Assembly: GCF_013304445.1 (NCBI RefSeq)
Contig: NZ_JAAITA010000025.1
Span: forward strand, 1 to 34,832
Source: Blautia hansenii
Lineage (GTDB): Bacteria > Bacillota > Clostridia > Lachnospirales > Lachnospiraceae
Direction of reading: 5' to 3'
DNA length: 34,832 bases
Of the stretch, positions 34,761-34,832 are shown piece by piece. The notes under the pieces are model-generated. The model saw only the letters and a program-made list of their open reading frames with translations, was not told the origin of the DNA and searched no databases. Numbering within the stretch: the stretch's first letter is position 1; every line of letters begins with the position of its first letter. The translations under genes and the position numbers were made by a program.

Positions 34761-34832
34761 TTATTTCGTGGAATTATCTTGAGTTTCCGCAAACTGTAAT
34801 TCAAAAATGAATATGTCTGCCCAAAGTGCCAA
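34761..34832 (-). CDS. Possible C-terminal end of a convergent gene (partial)
   Basis: On the minus strand the frame entering from the right edge reads 23 codons (ending FAETQDNSTK) and stops at 34763-34761, directly beside the shared terminator. That is the layout expected for a convergent gene end. The fragment is too short to identify and could be chance. Confidence 0.25.
   Translation of the reverse strand: MALWADIFIFELQFAETQDNSTK

Noticed and set aside
34761-34832. CPKC zinc-ribbon-like start of a plus-strand gene at the right edge
   Set aside because: The reading has no start codon after an in-frame stop and only eight codons remain before the window ends.

Overview
The window looks like a chromosomal segment of a gut Firmicute, most likely a Lachnospiraceae member (Blautia/Ruminococcus-like). 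The clues are moderate GC, strong AGGAGG-type ribosome binding sites, a long-form HPF, Rex-type operators at adhE, YesM/YesN-type sugar two-component regulation, and very large multidomain cell-surface glycosidases. This placement is inferred from gene content, not from a database match. I see no rRNA, tRNA, CRISPR array, prophage or complete insertion sequence.

Layout. (1) 1-4.8 kb: a palindromic hairpin at the left edge, an aconitase-superfamily hydratase, and a cytoplasmic GH3 beta-xylosidase/glucosidase. (2) 4.9-9.8 kb: a galactose/glucose-type ABC transporter operon (binding lipoprotein, double ATPase, permease). Two of its three proteins are built unusually. The binding protein appears naturally circularly permuted, and the permease carries about 220 extra N-terminal residues predicted to be cytoplasmic coiled coil. 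(3) 9.8-15.4 kb: a tightly overlapping regulatory operon: AraC-type response regulator, YesM/LytS-type histidine kinase, a membrane-anchored periplasmic-binding-like protein (probable co-sensor), and a second MglB-like lipoprotein in normal domain order. (4) 15.4-18.4 kb: a convergent GH43 beta-xylosidase-like gene and a polysaccharide deacetylase with choline-binding-type repeats. (5) 18.4-21.4 kb: adhE on the minus strand, with a consensus sigma-A promoter flanked by two Rex-like operators. (6) 21.4-27.9 kb: housekeeping genes (typA, a tandem OB-fold SSB-like protein, a corrinoid adenosyltransferase homologue, dapA, dapB, a small lipoprotein, hpf). (7) 28.2-34.7 kb: a 2144-residue secreted GH85 endo-beta-N-acetylglucosaminidase with binding modules, an LRR region, about seven FIVAR-like helical repeats and a C-terminal membrane anchor without LPXTG.

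How it fits together. GH3 and GH43 would release pentoses or hexoses from plant oligosaccharides. The Mgl-type transporter would import monosaccharide. The kinase with its neighbouring binding proteins would sense sugar outside and activate the transporter operon. AdhE, under Rex, would dispose of reducing equivalents. The GH85 enzyme adds N-glycan (host mucosal or dietary glycoprotein) foraging.

The most novel observation is the permuted binding protein. Residues 55-330 match the second part of a canonical MglB, and residues 357-433 match the missing first part. The canonical paralogue 8 kb downstream provides the internal reference. The coiled-coil permease in the same operon suggests a structurally remodelled sugar importer.
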